DNA from: Gaiella sp.
GTDB lineage: Bacteria > Actinomycetota > Thermoleophilia > Gaiellales > Gaiellaceae
Length of the DNA: 64,000 nt
Reading direction: 5' to 3'
Assembly (NCBI GenBank): GCA_027493885.1
Contig: JAOSJZ010000001.1
Location: 3,156,622 to 3,220,621, forward strand
Below are positions 18,133 through 27,884 of the stretch, in pieces; the first letter of the stretch is position 1; the number at the start of each line of letters is the position of its first letter. The translations under genes were made by a program, and so were the position numbers. The notes beneath the pieces are model-generated. The model worked only from the letters and a program-made list of their open reading frames with translations. It had not been told where the DNA came from and ran no database searches.

Positions 18133-19419
18133 ATGGGCAGGTCGGCCGCCACCAGGAACCTCGCCCTCGCCACCGTCGCGTTCGCCGTGGCGTTCGTCGG
18201 CTGGAGCCTGATCGCGCCGCTCGCAAAGGACTTCCAGGACGACCTGGGGCTCTCGAACACGCGGACACTGATGCTGACGGCGGTGCCCGTCATCCTCGGC
18301 TCGCTGCTCCGCATCCCGGTCGGGGCGCTGACCGACCGGTTCGGCGGGCGCCGGGTCTTCCCCGTCGTCCTCGGCGTCTCGGCGATCCCGGCGGCGGCGT
18401 TCGGGTTCGTCGACGGCTACTGGGGGCTGATCGTCGTCGGCTTCTTCCTCGGGATCGCCGGCTCGTCGTTCGCGGTCGGCGTGCCGTTCGTGGCCGGCTG
18501 GTACGAGAAGGAGCGCCAGGGCTATGCCCTCGGCGTCTACGGGATGGGGAACATCGGCACCGCCGTGGCCGCGTTCGGCGCTCCCGCGATCGTCTCGCTG
18601 CTCTCGCGGGAGGTGCTCGGGATCGTCGCGGCCGTGCTCCTGCTCGCGACGGCCGTCGTCTTCTATCGCATGGCCGAGGACCCGCCCCGCGGACCGGCCG
18701 TCCGCTACCTGCACATGCTGCGGTCGGGCTGGAGGCTCTGGCGGCTCGCGTTCCTCTACTTCGTCACCTTCGGCGGGTTCGTGGCGATGGCGGTCTTCCT
18801 CCCGAAGCTCCTGCGCGACTGGTTCGACATCTCGCTGACCGACGCGGGGCTCCGCGCCGCGGGCTTCACGGTGGTCGCCACGCTCGCCCGCCCGGTCGGC
18901 GGGCTGCTCTCCGACCGCATCGGCCCGGCGACGGTGCTCGTCGTCGTGTTCGTCGGCGCCGGGCTCGACGCCGCCTGGCTCGCGTACATCTCCGACGATC
19001 CGACGTGGGTGCCGGTGACGATCGCGTGCCTGACGCTCGCCGGGTTCCTCGGCCTCGGCAACGGCGCCGTCTTCAAGGCGGTGCCACACGACTTCCCGAA
19101 TGCGACGGGCGCGGCGACCGGAATCGTCGGGGCGGCGGGCGGTCTCGGGGGGTTCTTCCCACCGGTCGTGATGGGTATCGTGAAGGATCACTTCGAGACG
19201 TATGCACTCGGGTTCGTGGGTCTGCTCTTGTTCGCCTGCATCTGCCTGGTGGTGGCGCTGACGATGCGCGCGTCCTGGCGGACGGCCCAGGGAGCCACGG
19301 CTGAGCCTCCTCACCCGGCCGCGCTACTTCGCAGGCGGCGGCTCGGCAGACGGATGGAGCGCTCTGCAGCGCGACGGTCGCGAGTGGGAGCGCTTCTACC
19401 GCGAGCGCTGGCAGCATGA
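18133..19419 (+). CDS. narK: NarK-type nitrate/nitrite MFS transporter
   Basis: Twelve-helix MFS protein of the NNP family. It has GALTDRFGGRRVFP after TM2, the first nitrate signature in YGMGNIGTAVAAFGAP and the second in GLGNGAVFKAV...ATGIVGAAGGLGGFFPP. Location directly before narGHJI supports nitrate uptake and/or nitrite export. As read, the frame continues to 19419 and would overlap narG by more than 100 bases with an Arg-rich, non-family tail. A one-base deletion near the GGG at about 19291 would instead end it at TGA 19302-19304 after RTAQGSHG, which meets the narG start. The second end is more plausible. ATG start at 18133. Confidence 0.88.
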   Translation: MGRSAATRNLALATVAFAVAFVGWSLIAPLAKDFQDDLGLSNTRTLMLTAVPVILGSLLRIPVGALTDRFGGRRVFPVVLGVSAIPAAAFGFVDGYWGLIVVGFFLGIAGSSFAVGVPFVAGWYEKERQGYALGVYGMGNIGTAVAAFGAPAIVSLLSREVLGIVAAVLLLATAVVFYRMAEDPPRGPAVRYLHMLRSGWRLWRLAFLYFVTFGGFVAMAVFLPKLLRDWFDISLTDAGLRAAGFTVVATLARPVGGLLSDRIGPATVLVVVFVGAGLDAAWLAYISDDPTWVPVTIACLTLAGFLGLGNGAVFKAVPHDFPNATGAATGIVGAAGGLGGFFPPVVMGIVKDHFETYALGFVGLLLFACICLVVALTMRASWRTAQGATAEPPHPAALLRRRRLGRRMERSAARRSRVGALLPRALAA

Positions 19420-22400
19420 CAAGGTCGTCCGCTCCACCCACGGGGTCAACTGCACCGGCTCGTGCTCGTGGAAGATCCACGTCAAGGACGGGATCGTCGC
19501 CTGGGAGACCCAGCAGACCGACTACCCGACGAACGGCCCCGACGCCCCCGAGTACGAGCCGCGCGGCTGCCCCCGCGGCGCCTCCTTCAGCTGGTACCTC
19601 TACTCGCCGATCCGCGTCCGCTACCCGTACGTGCGCGGTGTCCTGCTCGAGATGTTCCGCGAGGCGCGCGCCCGGCACGGCGGCGATCCGGTCGAGGCCT
19701 GGGCGTCGATCGTGGAGGATCCCGAGAAGGCACGCGCGTACAAGTCGGTCCGCGGCAAGGGCGGCTTCGTGCGGGCGAGCTGGGACGACGTCGTCGACCT
19801 GGTCTCGGCGGCACACGTCTACACGGTGAAGAAGTACGGGCCGGACCGGATCGCCGGGTTCACGCCGATCCCCGCGATGTCGATGGTCTCCTACGCGGCG
19901 GGCACGCGGTTCCTCTCGCTGATCGGCGGCATCTGCCTGAGCTTCTACGACTGGTACGCCGACCTGCCGCCCGCCTCGCCGCAGATGTGGGGCGACCAGA
20001 CCGACGTGCCGGAATCCGCCGACTGGTGGAACGCGAGCTACATCGTCCTCTGGGGCTCGAACATCCCACAGACCAGGACGCCCGACGCGCACTTCCTGAC
20101 CGAGGCGCGCTACCGCGGCCAGAAGGTCGTCGTCGTCTCCCCCGACTACGCGGGGCACACGAAGTTCGCCGACCACTGGCTGCCGGCGGAGGCGGGAACC
20201 GACGGCGCGCTCGCGATGGCGATGGCGCACGTCGTCTTCAAGGAGTTCCACGTCGAGCGGAAGGTGCCGTGGTTCGACTCGTACGTGAGGCGGACGACCG
20301 ATCTTCCCTTCCTCGTGACGCTGCGCGAGCGCGACGGCGCGTACGTCGCCGACCGGTTCCTGCGCGCGTCCGACCTCGGGGACACGGGGGAGAACGCCGA
20401 GTGGAAGACCGTCCTCGTCGACTCCGAGACCGGTGAGCCCGTTGTCCCGAACGGCTCGATCGGCTTCCGGTGGGGAGACGAGGGAATGGGCAAGTGGAAC
20501 CTCGAGCTGGGCGACGTCGAGCCGGCGCTGACGCTCCTCGGCCGCCACGACGAGCTCGTCGAGCTCGACCTGCCCCGCTTCGACGTCGGCGGCGCGGGCG
20601 GGGAGGCGCTCCGCCGCGGCGTGCCCGCGAAGCGCGTCGGCGACACCCTCGTGACGACGGTCTTCGATCTGCTGGCGGCGCAGCTCGGCGTCCGTCGCGA
20701 GGGGCTGCCGGGAACGTGGCCGTCGGGGTACGACGACGCGAGCGAGCCGTACACACCTGCGTGGCAGGAGCCGATCACCGGTGTGGACGCGGGCCGCGTG
20801 ACCCGCGTCGCGCGAGAGTTCGCCCGCAACGCCGAGCGCTCGAACGGGCGCTCCATGATCGTCCTCGGCGCGGGCACGAACCACTGGTTCCACAACGACC
20901 AGATCTACCGCGCGATCCTCCAGCTCGTCGCCCTGTGCGGCTGCCAGGGCGTCAACGGCGGCGGCTGGGCGCACTATGTCGGCCCAGGAGAAGGTGCGGC
21001 CGATCAGCGGCTGGTCGACGCTCGCGTTCGCGCTCGACTGGAACCGCCCTCCGCGCCAGCAGGCGACATCCCCGTTCTGGTTCCTCGCAAGCGACCAGTT
21101 CCGCTTCCAGCGCACTCGCGCGGACGTGTACTCGACGCCGCTCGGCAACGGCGCCCTTCGAGGGATGCACGTGGCGGACTGCAACGCGCTCGCCGCCCGG
21201 CTCGGGTGGATGCCCTCGTACCCCACGTTCGATCGCAACCCGCTCGACCTCACGCGCGAGGCGGCCGAGGCGGGCATGGAGGCCCCTGCCTACGTGGTGG
21301 AGCGGCTGAAGGCGCAGGAGCTCCGGTTCGCCGCCGAGGACCCGGACGCGCCCGAGAACTTCCCCCGCGTGCTGACGCTCTGGCGGGCGAACCTGCTCGG
21401 CTCCTCGAGCAAGGGGCACGAGTACTTCCTCCGCCACGTGCTGGGGGTCGAGGACGCGGCGGTGAGAAACGTCGAGGCGGAGCCGGACCAGCGGCCCACG
21501 GACGTCGTGTGGCACGACGAGGCTCCGACCGGCAAGTTCGACCTCTTCACGACGATCGACTTCCGGATGAACGGCTCCGCGCTGTACTCCGACGTCGTCC
21601 TGCCCGCCGCGACGTGGTACGAGAAGTACGACCTCTCCTCGACCGACCTGCACCCCTTCGTCCACTCCTTCAACCAGGCCGTGCCGCCGCCCTGGGAGGC
21701 GAAGACGGACTTCGACATCTTCGGGCGCGTCGCCGAGCGCTTCTCCGAGCTCGCCGTCGAGCACCTCGGGACCCGTACCGACCTCGTCGCCGCGCCCCTC
21801 CTGCACGACACGCCGGACGAGCTCGCGCAGCCCTTCGGCGAGGTGCGCGACTGGAAGCGCGGCGAGTGCGAGCCGGTCCCCGGGAAGACGATGCCGAAGC
21901 TCGTGCCCGTCGAGCGCGACTACACGGCGGTGTACCGGAAGTGGCGCGCGCTCGGGCCGCTCGCCGAGCAGCTCGGGTCGTCCGCGAAGGGAATCCCCTT
22001 GAAGCCGACCGTGGAGATCGACCAGCTACGCGCGGCCAACGGGGAGATCGACGGTCGCCCCGCGCTGACGCGCGACGTCCACATGTGCGAGGCGATCCTC
22101 GCGCTCTCGGGTGTGACGAACGGGCGGCTCGCGGTCGAGGGCTTCAAGGGGCTCGAGCAGCGGACCGGCACCCGTCTGGCCGACATCGCCGAGGAGCACG
22201 CCGACGTGCGCATCACGTTCGGCGACACGCAGGTGCAGCCGCGCAAGGTGCTCGCCTCGCCCGAGTGGTCCGGGATGGAGTCGCGCGAGCGCCGCTACAA
22301 CCCGTTTACGATCAACGTCGAGCGGAACGTCCCCTTCCGGACGCTCACGGGGCGCCAGCAGCTCTACGTCGAGCATGCGTGGATGCTCGAGTACGGCGAG

Positions 22401-22934
22401 GCGCTCCCCACCTACCGGCCGCCGCTCAACGTGCTCGGCGTCGTCGGCACGCAGCTCTCCGGCGAGGAGGGCCGCAAGGAGCTCCACGTCCGCTGGCTCA
22501 GTCCGCACAACAAGTGGTCGATCCACTCGGAGTTCCAAGACAACCTCCACATGCTGACGCTCTTCCGCGGTGGGCCGGTCGTCTGGCTCTCGGACGTCGA
22601 CGCGCGCGAGATCGAGATCGCCGACAACGACTGGTGCGAGGTGTTCAACCGGAACGGCGTCATCGTCGCCCGCGCGGTCGTCTCGCATCGGATCCCACCC
22701 GGGATCGGGCTCATGTACCACTCGCAAGACCGGCACGTGAACGTGCCGCTCAGCGAGATCACCGAGACGCGCGGCGGCACGGACAACTCGGTCACCCGTA
22801 TCTCGTTGAAGCCCACGCACCTGATCGGGGGCTACGCGCAGCTCTCCTACGGGTTCAACTACTACGGCCCGACGGGAACGCAGCGCGACGAGATGGTCGC
22901 CGTGCGGAAGCTTCTCGGGAAGCCGGTGTACTGA
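19301..22934 (+). CDS. narG: respiratory nitrate reductase alpha subunit, frameshifted
   Basis: Molybdopterin guanine dinucleotide catalytic subunit reducing nitrate to nitrite, about 1210 residues. The N-terminal FS0 ligands are visible: STHGVNCTGSCSWKI (H-x3-C-x3-C) and EPRGCPRGASFSWYLY. The active-site region ESADWWNASYIVLWGSN contains the Asp that ligates Mo in E. coli NarG. After GGGWAHYVG an extra C in 20983-20985 shifts the frame; QEKVRPISGWSTLAFALDW continues in the next frame and runs to KLLGKPVY. No ATG, GTG or TTG is in frame upstream of the FS0 motif. The only candidate is CTG at 19301, in RPRYF context, overlapping a TGA. The stop overlaps narH. Confidence 0.93.
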
Positions 22935-24508
22935 TGCAGGTCCGCGCCCAGATCGCGATGGTGATGAACCTCGACAAGTGCATCGGGTGCCACACCTGCT
23001 CGGTCACCTGCAAGAACGTCTGGACGAACCGCCGCGGCACCGAGTACATGTGGTTCAACGACGTCGAGACGAAGCCCGGGGTCGGCTACCCGAAGCAGTG
23101 GGAGAACCAGGAGCGCTGGAAGGGCGGCTGGGAGCTCAAGGGCGGCAAGCTCCGGCTGAAGGCCGGCGGGCGGCTCCGCAAGTTCGCGACGCTGTTCTTC
23201 AACCCCGAGCTGCCCACGCTCGACGACTACTACGAGCCCTGGACGTACGACTACGAGACGCTGACGACCGCGCCCACCTCGAAGCACCAGCCGGTCGCGC
23301 AGCCCGAGTCGCAGGTGACGGGGCGTCCGCTCGACCTGCAATGGGGGCCGAACTGGGAGGACGACCTCGCCGGTGCGCCCGAGCACGCGCGGCTCGACCC
23401 GAACCTCCGCGACGGCGTCGAGGAGCAGGTGCGGCTCGAGTACGAGAAGGCGTTCATGTTCTACCTCCCGCGGATCTGCGAGCACTGCCTGAACCCGTCG
23501 TGCGTCGCCTCCTGCCCGTCCGGGGCGATGTACAAGCGCGTCGAGGACGGGATCGTGCTCGTCGACCAGGAGCAGTGTCGCTCGTGGCGGATGTGCGTCA
23601 GCGGCTGCCCGTACAAGAAGGTGTACTTCAACTGGTCGACCGGCAAGGCCGAGAAGTGCACGCTCTGCTACCCGCGGATCGAGGCCGGCCAGCCGACGAT
23701 CTGCTCGGAGACGTGCGTCGGCAAGATCCGCTACCTCGGCGTCGTCCTCTACGACGCCGACCGCGTCCAGGAGGCGGCCTCGGTCGCCGACGAGAAGGAC
23801 CTCCTGCCCGCGCAGCTCTCGCTCTTCCTCGACCCGGACGACCCGGAGGTGCGCGAGCAGGCGCGGCGTGACGGGATCGCCGAGGACTGGCTCGACGCCG
23901 CGCGCCGTTCCCCCGTCTACGCGCTCGCGGTGAAGCACCGCGTCGCGCTCCCGCTCCACCCCGAGTACCGGACGCTGCCGATGGTCTGGTACGTGCCGCC
24001 GCTCTCGCCGGTGATGAGCCTCGTCGAGGGGCCCGGCTCGGAGGCCGACCCCGACGACGTCTTCCCCGCGATCGACGAGCTGCGGATCCCGATCGAGTAC
24101 CTCGCCAACATGCTCACGGCGGGTGACCCCGAGCCGGTGCGCGTCTCGCTGCGCCGCCTGGCGGCGATGCGCGGGTGGACGCGCGAGAAGAACCTCGGGG
24201 TCGACCCCGATCCCGCGCTCGCGGCGGCCGTCGGGATGGAGCCGCGCGAGATCGACGCGATGTTCCGGCTGCTCGCGGTCGCGAAGTACGACGAGCGCTA
24301 CGTGATCCCGCAGACGCACGGCGAGATCGGGCTCAGCCCGTACGCGCGTCAGGGCGCGTGCGGCCTCGACTTCGAGGGCGGGCCCGGGAGCTGCGGCGCG
24401 CTCGAGAAGGCGAAGGACCCGTTCGGCGCGGAGCCGCTCGCGGCACCAGGGGACGGCCGTGGCGGGGGCTCGAACGTCGCCTTCCTCGACTTCCGGAAGG
24501 CGACGTGA
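22934..24508 (+). CDS. narH: respiratory nitrate reductase beta subunit
   Basis: 524-residue iron-sulfur electron-transfer subunit. Four Cys clusters are visible: CIGCHTCSVTC near residue 16, CEHCLNPSCVASCPSG near 180, CRSWRMCVSGCPYKK near 213 (the Trp in place of one Cys marks the [3Fe-4S] centre) and CTLCYPRIEAGQPTICSETC. The remainder (region PVYALAVKHRVALPLHPEYR and IPIEYLANML) matches NarH over its usual length. ATG at 22934 overlaps the narG stop, and the stop overlaps the narJ GTG. Confidence 0.97.
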   Translation: MQVRAQIAMVMNLDKCIGCHTCSVTCKNVWTNRRGTEYMWFNDVETKPGVGYPKQWENQERWKGGWELKGGKLRLKAGGRLRKFATLFFNPELPTLDDYYEPWTYDYETLTTAPTSKHQPVAQPESQVTGRPLDLQWGPNWEDDLAGAPEHARLDPNLRDGVEEQVRLEYEKAFMFYLPRICEHCLNPSCVASCPSGAMYKRVEDGIVLVDQEQCRSWRMCVSGCPYKKVYFNWSTGKAEKCTLCYPRIEAGQPTICSETCVGKIRYLGVVLYDADRVQEAASVADEKDLLPAQLSLFLDPDDPEVREQARRDGIAEDWLDAARRSPVYALAVKHRVALPLHPEYRTLPMVWYVPPLSPVMSLVEGPGSEADPDDVFPAIDELRIPIEYLANMLTAGDPEPVRVSLRRLAAMRGWTREKNLGVDPDPALAAAVGMEPREIDAMFRLLAVAKYDERYVIPQTHGEIGLSPYARQGACGLDFEGGPGSCGALEKAKDPFGAEPLAAPGDGRGGGSNVAFLDFRKAT

Positions 24509-25182
24509 ACGCGAAGCTCCTCTCCGTCCTGCTCGGCTACCCCGACGAGGCGCTTCTCGACGGCATCCCGGAGTTGCGCGCCGCGGCGGACGAGCTGCCG
24601 CGGGGCGAGCGCCGCGCGGTCGAGGGCGTGCTCGACGCGATCGACGGCACGCCGCTCGCGGAGCAGCGCCGCGGGTACGTCGAGACGTTCGACTTCGACC
24701 GCCGCTGCGGCCTCCACCTCACGTACCACACGCACGGCGACCGCCGGCAGCGCGGGCTCGAGCTCGTCCGCCTCAAGCGGCGCTACGCCGAGGCGGGGCT
24801 CCCGTTCGAGGGCTCGGAGCTGCCCGACTACCTGCCGGCGATGCTCGAGTTCGCGTCGCTCCGGCCGGAGGAGGGGAGCGAGCTGCTCGCGTCGTTCCGC
24901 GCGCCGCTCGAGCTCGTCCGGGCAGCGCTGTCGGACCGCGGCAGCCTCTACGCCGGCGTCCTCGCCGCGCTCTGCGAGGCGCTCCCCCAGCCGACCGCGC
25001 GCCAGCTCGCCGAGGCGCGCCGGCTCGCCGAGGAAGGGCCGCCGGCCGAGCTGGTCGGGCTCGAGCCGTTCGGCGCCCCGAGCTCGCGGAGGTCGGCGCG
25101 TGAGACGTCCAACCGAAGGTTGGCCAATGAGCGTCCAACCGAAGGTTGGCCAATGAGCGTCCAACCGAAGGTTGGCCAATGA
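24505..25182 (+). CDS. narJ: nitrate reductase molybdenum cofactor assembly chaperone
   Basis: TorD/NarJ-family chaperone that delivers cofactor to NarG. Marks: KLLSVLLGYPDEALLDGIPE at the start, then YVETFDFDRRCGLHLTYHTHGDRRQRG and GSELPDYLPAMLEFASL. As read it is 225 residues, and the last 26 run through the tandem repeat and end at TGA 25180-25182 inside the narI start. If one C is restored in the run 25076-25079 the protein ends APELAEVGA at TGA 25101-25103, before the repeats. The shorter form (about 199 residues) is more natural. GTG start at 24505 overlaps narH. Confidence 0.9.
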   Translation: MNAKLLSVLLGYPDEALLDGIPELRAAADELPRGERRAVEGVLDAIDGTPLAEQRRGYVETFDFDRRCGLHLTYHTHGDRRQRGLELVRLKRRYAEAGLPFEGSELPDYLPAMLEFASLRPEEGSELLASFRAPLELVRAALSDRGSLYAGVLAALCEALPQPTARQLAEARRLAEEGPPAELVGLEPFGAPSSRRSARETSNRRLANERPTEGWPMSVQPKVGQ

Positions 25183-25183
25183 G
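25106..25183 (+). repeat. three perfect 26-bp tandem repeats at narJ-narI junction
   Basis: Copies at 25106-25131, 25132-25157 and 25158-25183 are identical. Each contains a hairpin CCAACC-GAA-GGTTGG and ends in CCAATGAG, so each carries an ATG (25127, 25153, 25179). The last ATG starts narI. Because 26 is not a multiple of three, a frame crossing the array changes with each copy, but narI always starts from the copy next to it. The hairpin sits three bases before the ATG and could mask the start region. Confidence 0.95.
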
Positions 25184-25880
25184 CAGAGCCGACACGTTCT
25201 TCTGGGTCCTGCTGCCGTACGTCACGCTGACGAGCTTCGTCGTCGGGCACGTGTGGCGCTATCGCCGCGACGGCTTCACGTGGACGGCCCGCTCGACGCA
25301 GCTCCTCGAGCGCCGGCTGCTGCTGGTCGGCAGCTACGCGTTCCACCTGGGGATCCTCGGCGTGATCGGCGGGCACATCCTCGGAATTCTGATCCCGAAC
25401 GGCTGGACGGACGCGATCGGCGTCTCCCACGACCTCTACCACTGGGTCGCGATCGTCGCGGGCGGCGCGGCGGGCGTCCTCCTCTCGCTCGGCGCGATCG
25501 TCCTCGTCTACCGGCGCCTGAAGATCGACCGGATCCGCGCGACCACGCTCCGGAGCGACTGGGTGATGTACCCGCTCCTCCTCGTCACGATCCTGCTCGG
25601 GATGCTCTGCACCTTCGTCGGGGGGCTCGTCGACGAGTACGACTACCGCGAGACCGTCTCGCCCTGGTTCCGGAGCATCTTCACGCTGCAGCCGAAGGGC
25701 AACCTGATGGTCGACGCGCCGTTCGTCTACCAGGCGCACGTCACGATCGCGTGGCTCCTCTATGCGGTCTGGCCGTTCACGCGCCTCGTGCACGTCTGGA
25801 GCGTTCCGGTCGGCTATCTGGCCCGCTCGCCGATCGTGTACCGCGCGAAGCGCGGCGCCACCCGTACCGCGCTTCGCTGA
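25179..25880 (+). CDS. narI: respiratory nitrate reductase gamma subunit (cytochrome b)
   Basis: Five-helix diheme cytochrome b that oxidises quinol and anchors NarGH, about 233 residues. Starting helix DTFFWVLLPYVTLTSFVVGH; candidate heme ligands are the His residues in YAFHLGILGVIGGHILG and in YQAHVTIAWLLYAVWPFTRLVH. The ATG at 25179 lies in the third 26-bp repeat and is preferred over an in-frame TTG at 25146 inside the second copy. No Shine-Dalgarno is obvious; GGTTGG of the hairpin occupies that place. The C terminus is basic (RAKRGATRTALR), as expected for the cytoplasmic side. It is convergent with the Liv cluster. Confidence 0.94.
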   Translation: MSRADTFFWVLLPYVTLTSFVVGHVWRYRRDGFTWTARSTQLLERRLLLVGSYAFHLGILGVIGGHILGILIPNGWTDAIGVSHDLYHWVAIVAGGAAGVLLSLGAIVLVYRRLKIDRIRATTLRSDWVMYPLLLVTILLGMLCTFVGGLVDEYDYRETVSPWFRSIFTLQPKGNLMVDAPFVYQAHVTIAWLLYAVWPFTRLVHVWSVPVGYLARSPIVYRAKRGATRTALR

Positions 25881-25889
25881 GCGGCGGGA

Positions 25890-26962
25890 TCAGCCGGGCG
25901 GGGCTGAGCGCCGGCTCGAGATCGCCTGGCCGATCTTCCGGAAGATCCCGCTGACGCCGTTCGGGAGCACGAACATCAGCAGGATCAGGACGAGCCCGTA
26001 GGCGATCGCCGGCCCGCCGGGCTTCTGCGTCTCCTCGACGATGCGGTCAGGCAACAGCGAGCCCAGGTCCCGGCCCTGGGCCCAGAGCGGGAGGTACTGG
26101 ATGAAGATCGCGCCGACGACCAGGCCCGAGAGCGCTCCGAGGCCGCCGACGACGATCCCGACGAGGAGATAGATCGAGAGCGCGATCGGGAACGTGTCGG
26201 GGTTCACGAACGCGGTCGCGATCGCGAAGAGCCCGCCCGCGACCCCCGCGAAGGCCGCGCTGATGCCGAACGCGAGCGTCTTGTAGCGGGCGAGGCTGAC
26301 CCCGAGGACACCGCCGCGATCTCGCTGTCCCGCACGGCGCGGAAGGCGCGGCCGGTCCGGCCACGCAGGACGAGCCAGGCGGCCGCGAACGCGACCAGCG
26401 CGATCGACCAGCTCAGGTAGTAGAGCCAGTCGTTCGGGGTCAGCGACCAGCCGAGGATCTCGACGTTCGCGCTGCTGCCCGTCAGCTCCGGCACGCCGAA
26501 GAGCTGGATTCCCTGCCCGCCCCCCGTGAGCTCCTCGAAGCGCCTGATCGTGGACGGGAACGCGACCGCGATCGCGAAGGTCGCGAGCGCCAGGTAGAGC
26601 CCGGACAGACGCAGCGCAGGAAGACCGAACGCGAGACCGACGAGGCCCGCCACGAGCCCGGCGAACGGCAGCGTCCAGATGTCCTTGAGGCCGCCCGCGA
26701 ACGGCCCCCCGAACTGCTCGTTGCCCACCATCAGGAGCGCGGTCGTGTACCCACCGATCGCCATGAAGGCCCCGTGGCCGAGCGAGATCTGGCCCGTGTA
26801 GCCCGTGAGGATGTTCAGTCCGAGGAGCGCGATCAGGTAGATGCCGACGTAGCCGTACTCGCGCGCCTTGAAGTCGCTGATGAACGCGGGCAGGACGGCG
26901 ACGAAGACGACGAAGGCCGCGAACGCGGCGAACCCGATGGTGCGGCGGAGGCGCGGCGTCAT
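25890..26962 (-). CDS. LivM-type ABC transporter permease, frameshifted
   Basis: Branched-chain amino acid-type permease. The start MTPRLRRTIGFAAFAAF leads to the family block YLIALLGLNILTGYTGQISLGHGAFMAIGGY and later GRAFRAVRDSEIAAV. The frame then breaks; LGVSLARYKTLAFGISAAFAGVAGGL and LYLLVGIVVGGLGAL continue in another frame to RKIGQAISSRRS. One base is missing at about 26306 (plus-strand GG that should be GGG). The corrected length is about 357 residues. ATG at 26962 overlaps the livH stop. It works with LivH, LivF, LivG and probably the binding protein at 44429-45703. Confidence 0.9.
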
Positions 26963-27882
26963 ACGCGGCTCACCTTTCGCTGGCCGAAGATGCCCTGCGG
27001 GCGGATGAGCAGCACGAGGAGGATGACGAGGAGCGCCATCGGCAGGCGCAGCTCCTCCGTGAACCAGTCGAAGACGCCGTACTGGCTGCTGTAGCTCAGC
27101 AGGTTGAGGAGGGCGCCGAGCAGGAGCCCGCCCACGACCGCGCCCAGCGGCGAGTCGATGCCCCCGAGCACCGCGGCCGCGAAGGCGTAGATGAGGATCG
27201 GCGCCATCATGTTCGGGTCGAGCCCGATCGCGGGCGCCGTCAGCATTCCCGCGACCGCGCCGAGCGCGGCGGCGAGCCCCCAGCCGAGCGCGAGCATCCA
27301 GGACACCCGGACGCCGACGAGCCGCGCCTCCTCGGGGTTGACGGCGGCGGCGCGCAGCGCAAGCCCGACCTTCGTGTACTGGAAGAGGAGCCAGAGCAGG
27401 ATGACGATGCCGAGCGCGACCGCGATCGTCCCGAGATCGTGCGCCGCGACGATGACGCCGCCGATATCGAAGGTCCTCACCCCGAACGGGCTCTGCAGCT
27501 GTTGCGGCGACCCGCCCCATTGCCAGATCACGAAGCCGTTGATCGCAACGAGCAGACCGATCGTGACGATCACGATCCGCAGCAGGTTGCCCCGCTCCAC
27601 CGGGCGGATGACGACGCGGTGCAACCCGATCCCTCCGAGGAACGAGAGCGCGAGCGTTGCCGCGAACGCCGGCCAGTAGCCGAAGCCGTGGCTCGCGATC
27701 AGCGCCCAGCAGACGTACGTGGAGAGGGTCGCCATCTCGCCCTGCGCGAAGTTGATGACACCCGTCGAGCGGTGGATGATCACGAGCGCGAGGGCGAGCA
27801 GCGCGAAGATCCCGCCCGAGGCCAGCCCCGAGACGATCTGCTGCGCGAAGTCGGTGAAGCCGGCTGCCAGGATCGAGGACAT
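26959..27882 (-). CDS. LivH-type ABC transporter permease
   Basis: 307-residue membrane permease. Family pattern: FAQQIVSGLASGGIFALLALALVIIHRSTGVINFAQGEMATL near the N terminus (glutamine-glycine-glutamate loop), RAAAVNPEEARLVGVRVSWM in the cytoplasmic EAA-like loop, and AFAAAVLGGIDSPLGAVVGG toward the end. ATG at 27882 is preferred over the GTG one codon upstream, which overlaps the livF stop. It overlaps livM by four bases at the 3' end. Confidence 0.93.
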   Translation of the reverse strand: MSSILAAGFTDFAQQIVSGLASGGIFALLALALVIIHRSTGVINFAQGEMATLSTYVCWALIASHGFGYWPAFAATLALSFLGGIGLHRVVIRPVERGNLLRIVIVTIGLLVAINGFVIWQWGGSPQQLQSPFGVRTFDIGGVIVAAHDLGTIAVALGIVILLWLLFQYTKVGLALRAAAVNPEEARLVGVRVSWMLALGWGLAAALGAVAGMLTAPAIGLDPNMMAPILIYAFAAAVLGGIDSPLGAVVGGLLLGALLNLLSYSSQYGVFDWFTEELRLPMALLVILLVLLIRPQGIFGQRKVSRV

Positions 27883-27884
27883 CA

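Noticed and set aside
25106-25183. CRISPR array
   Set aside because: The three 26-bp units are contiguous and identical with no spacers.
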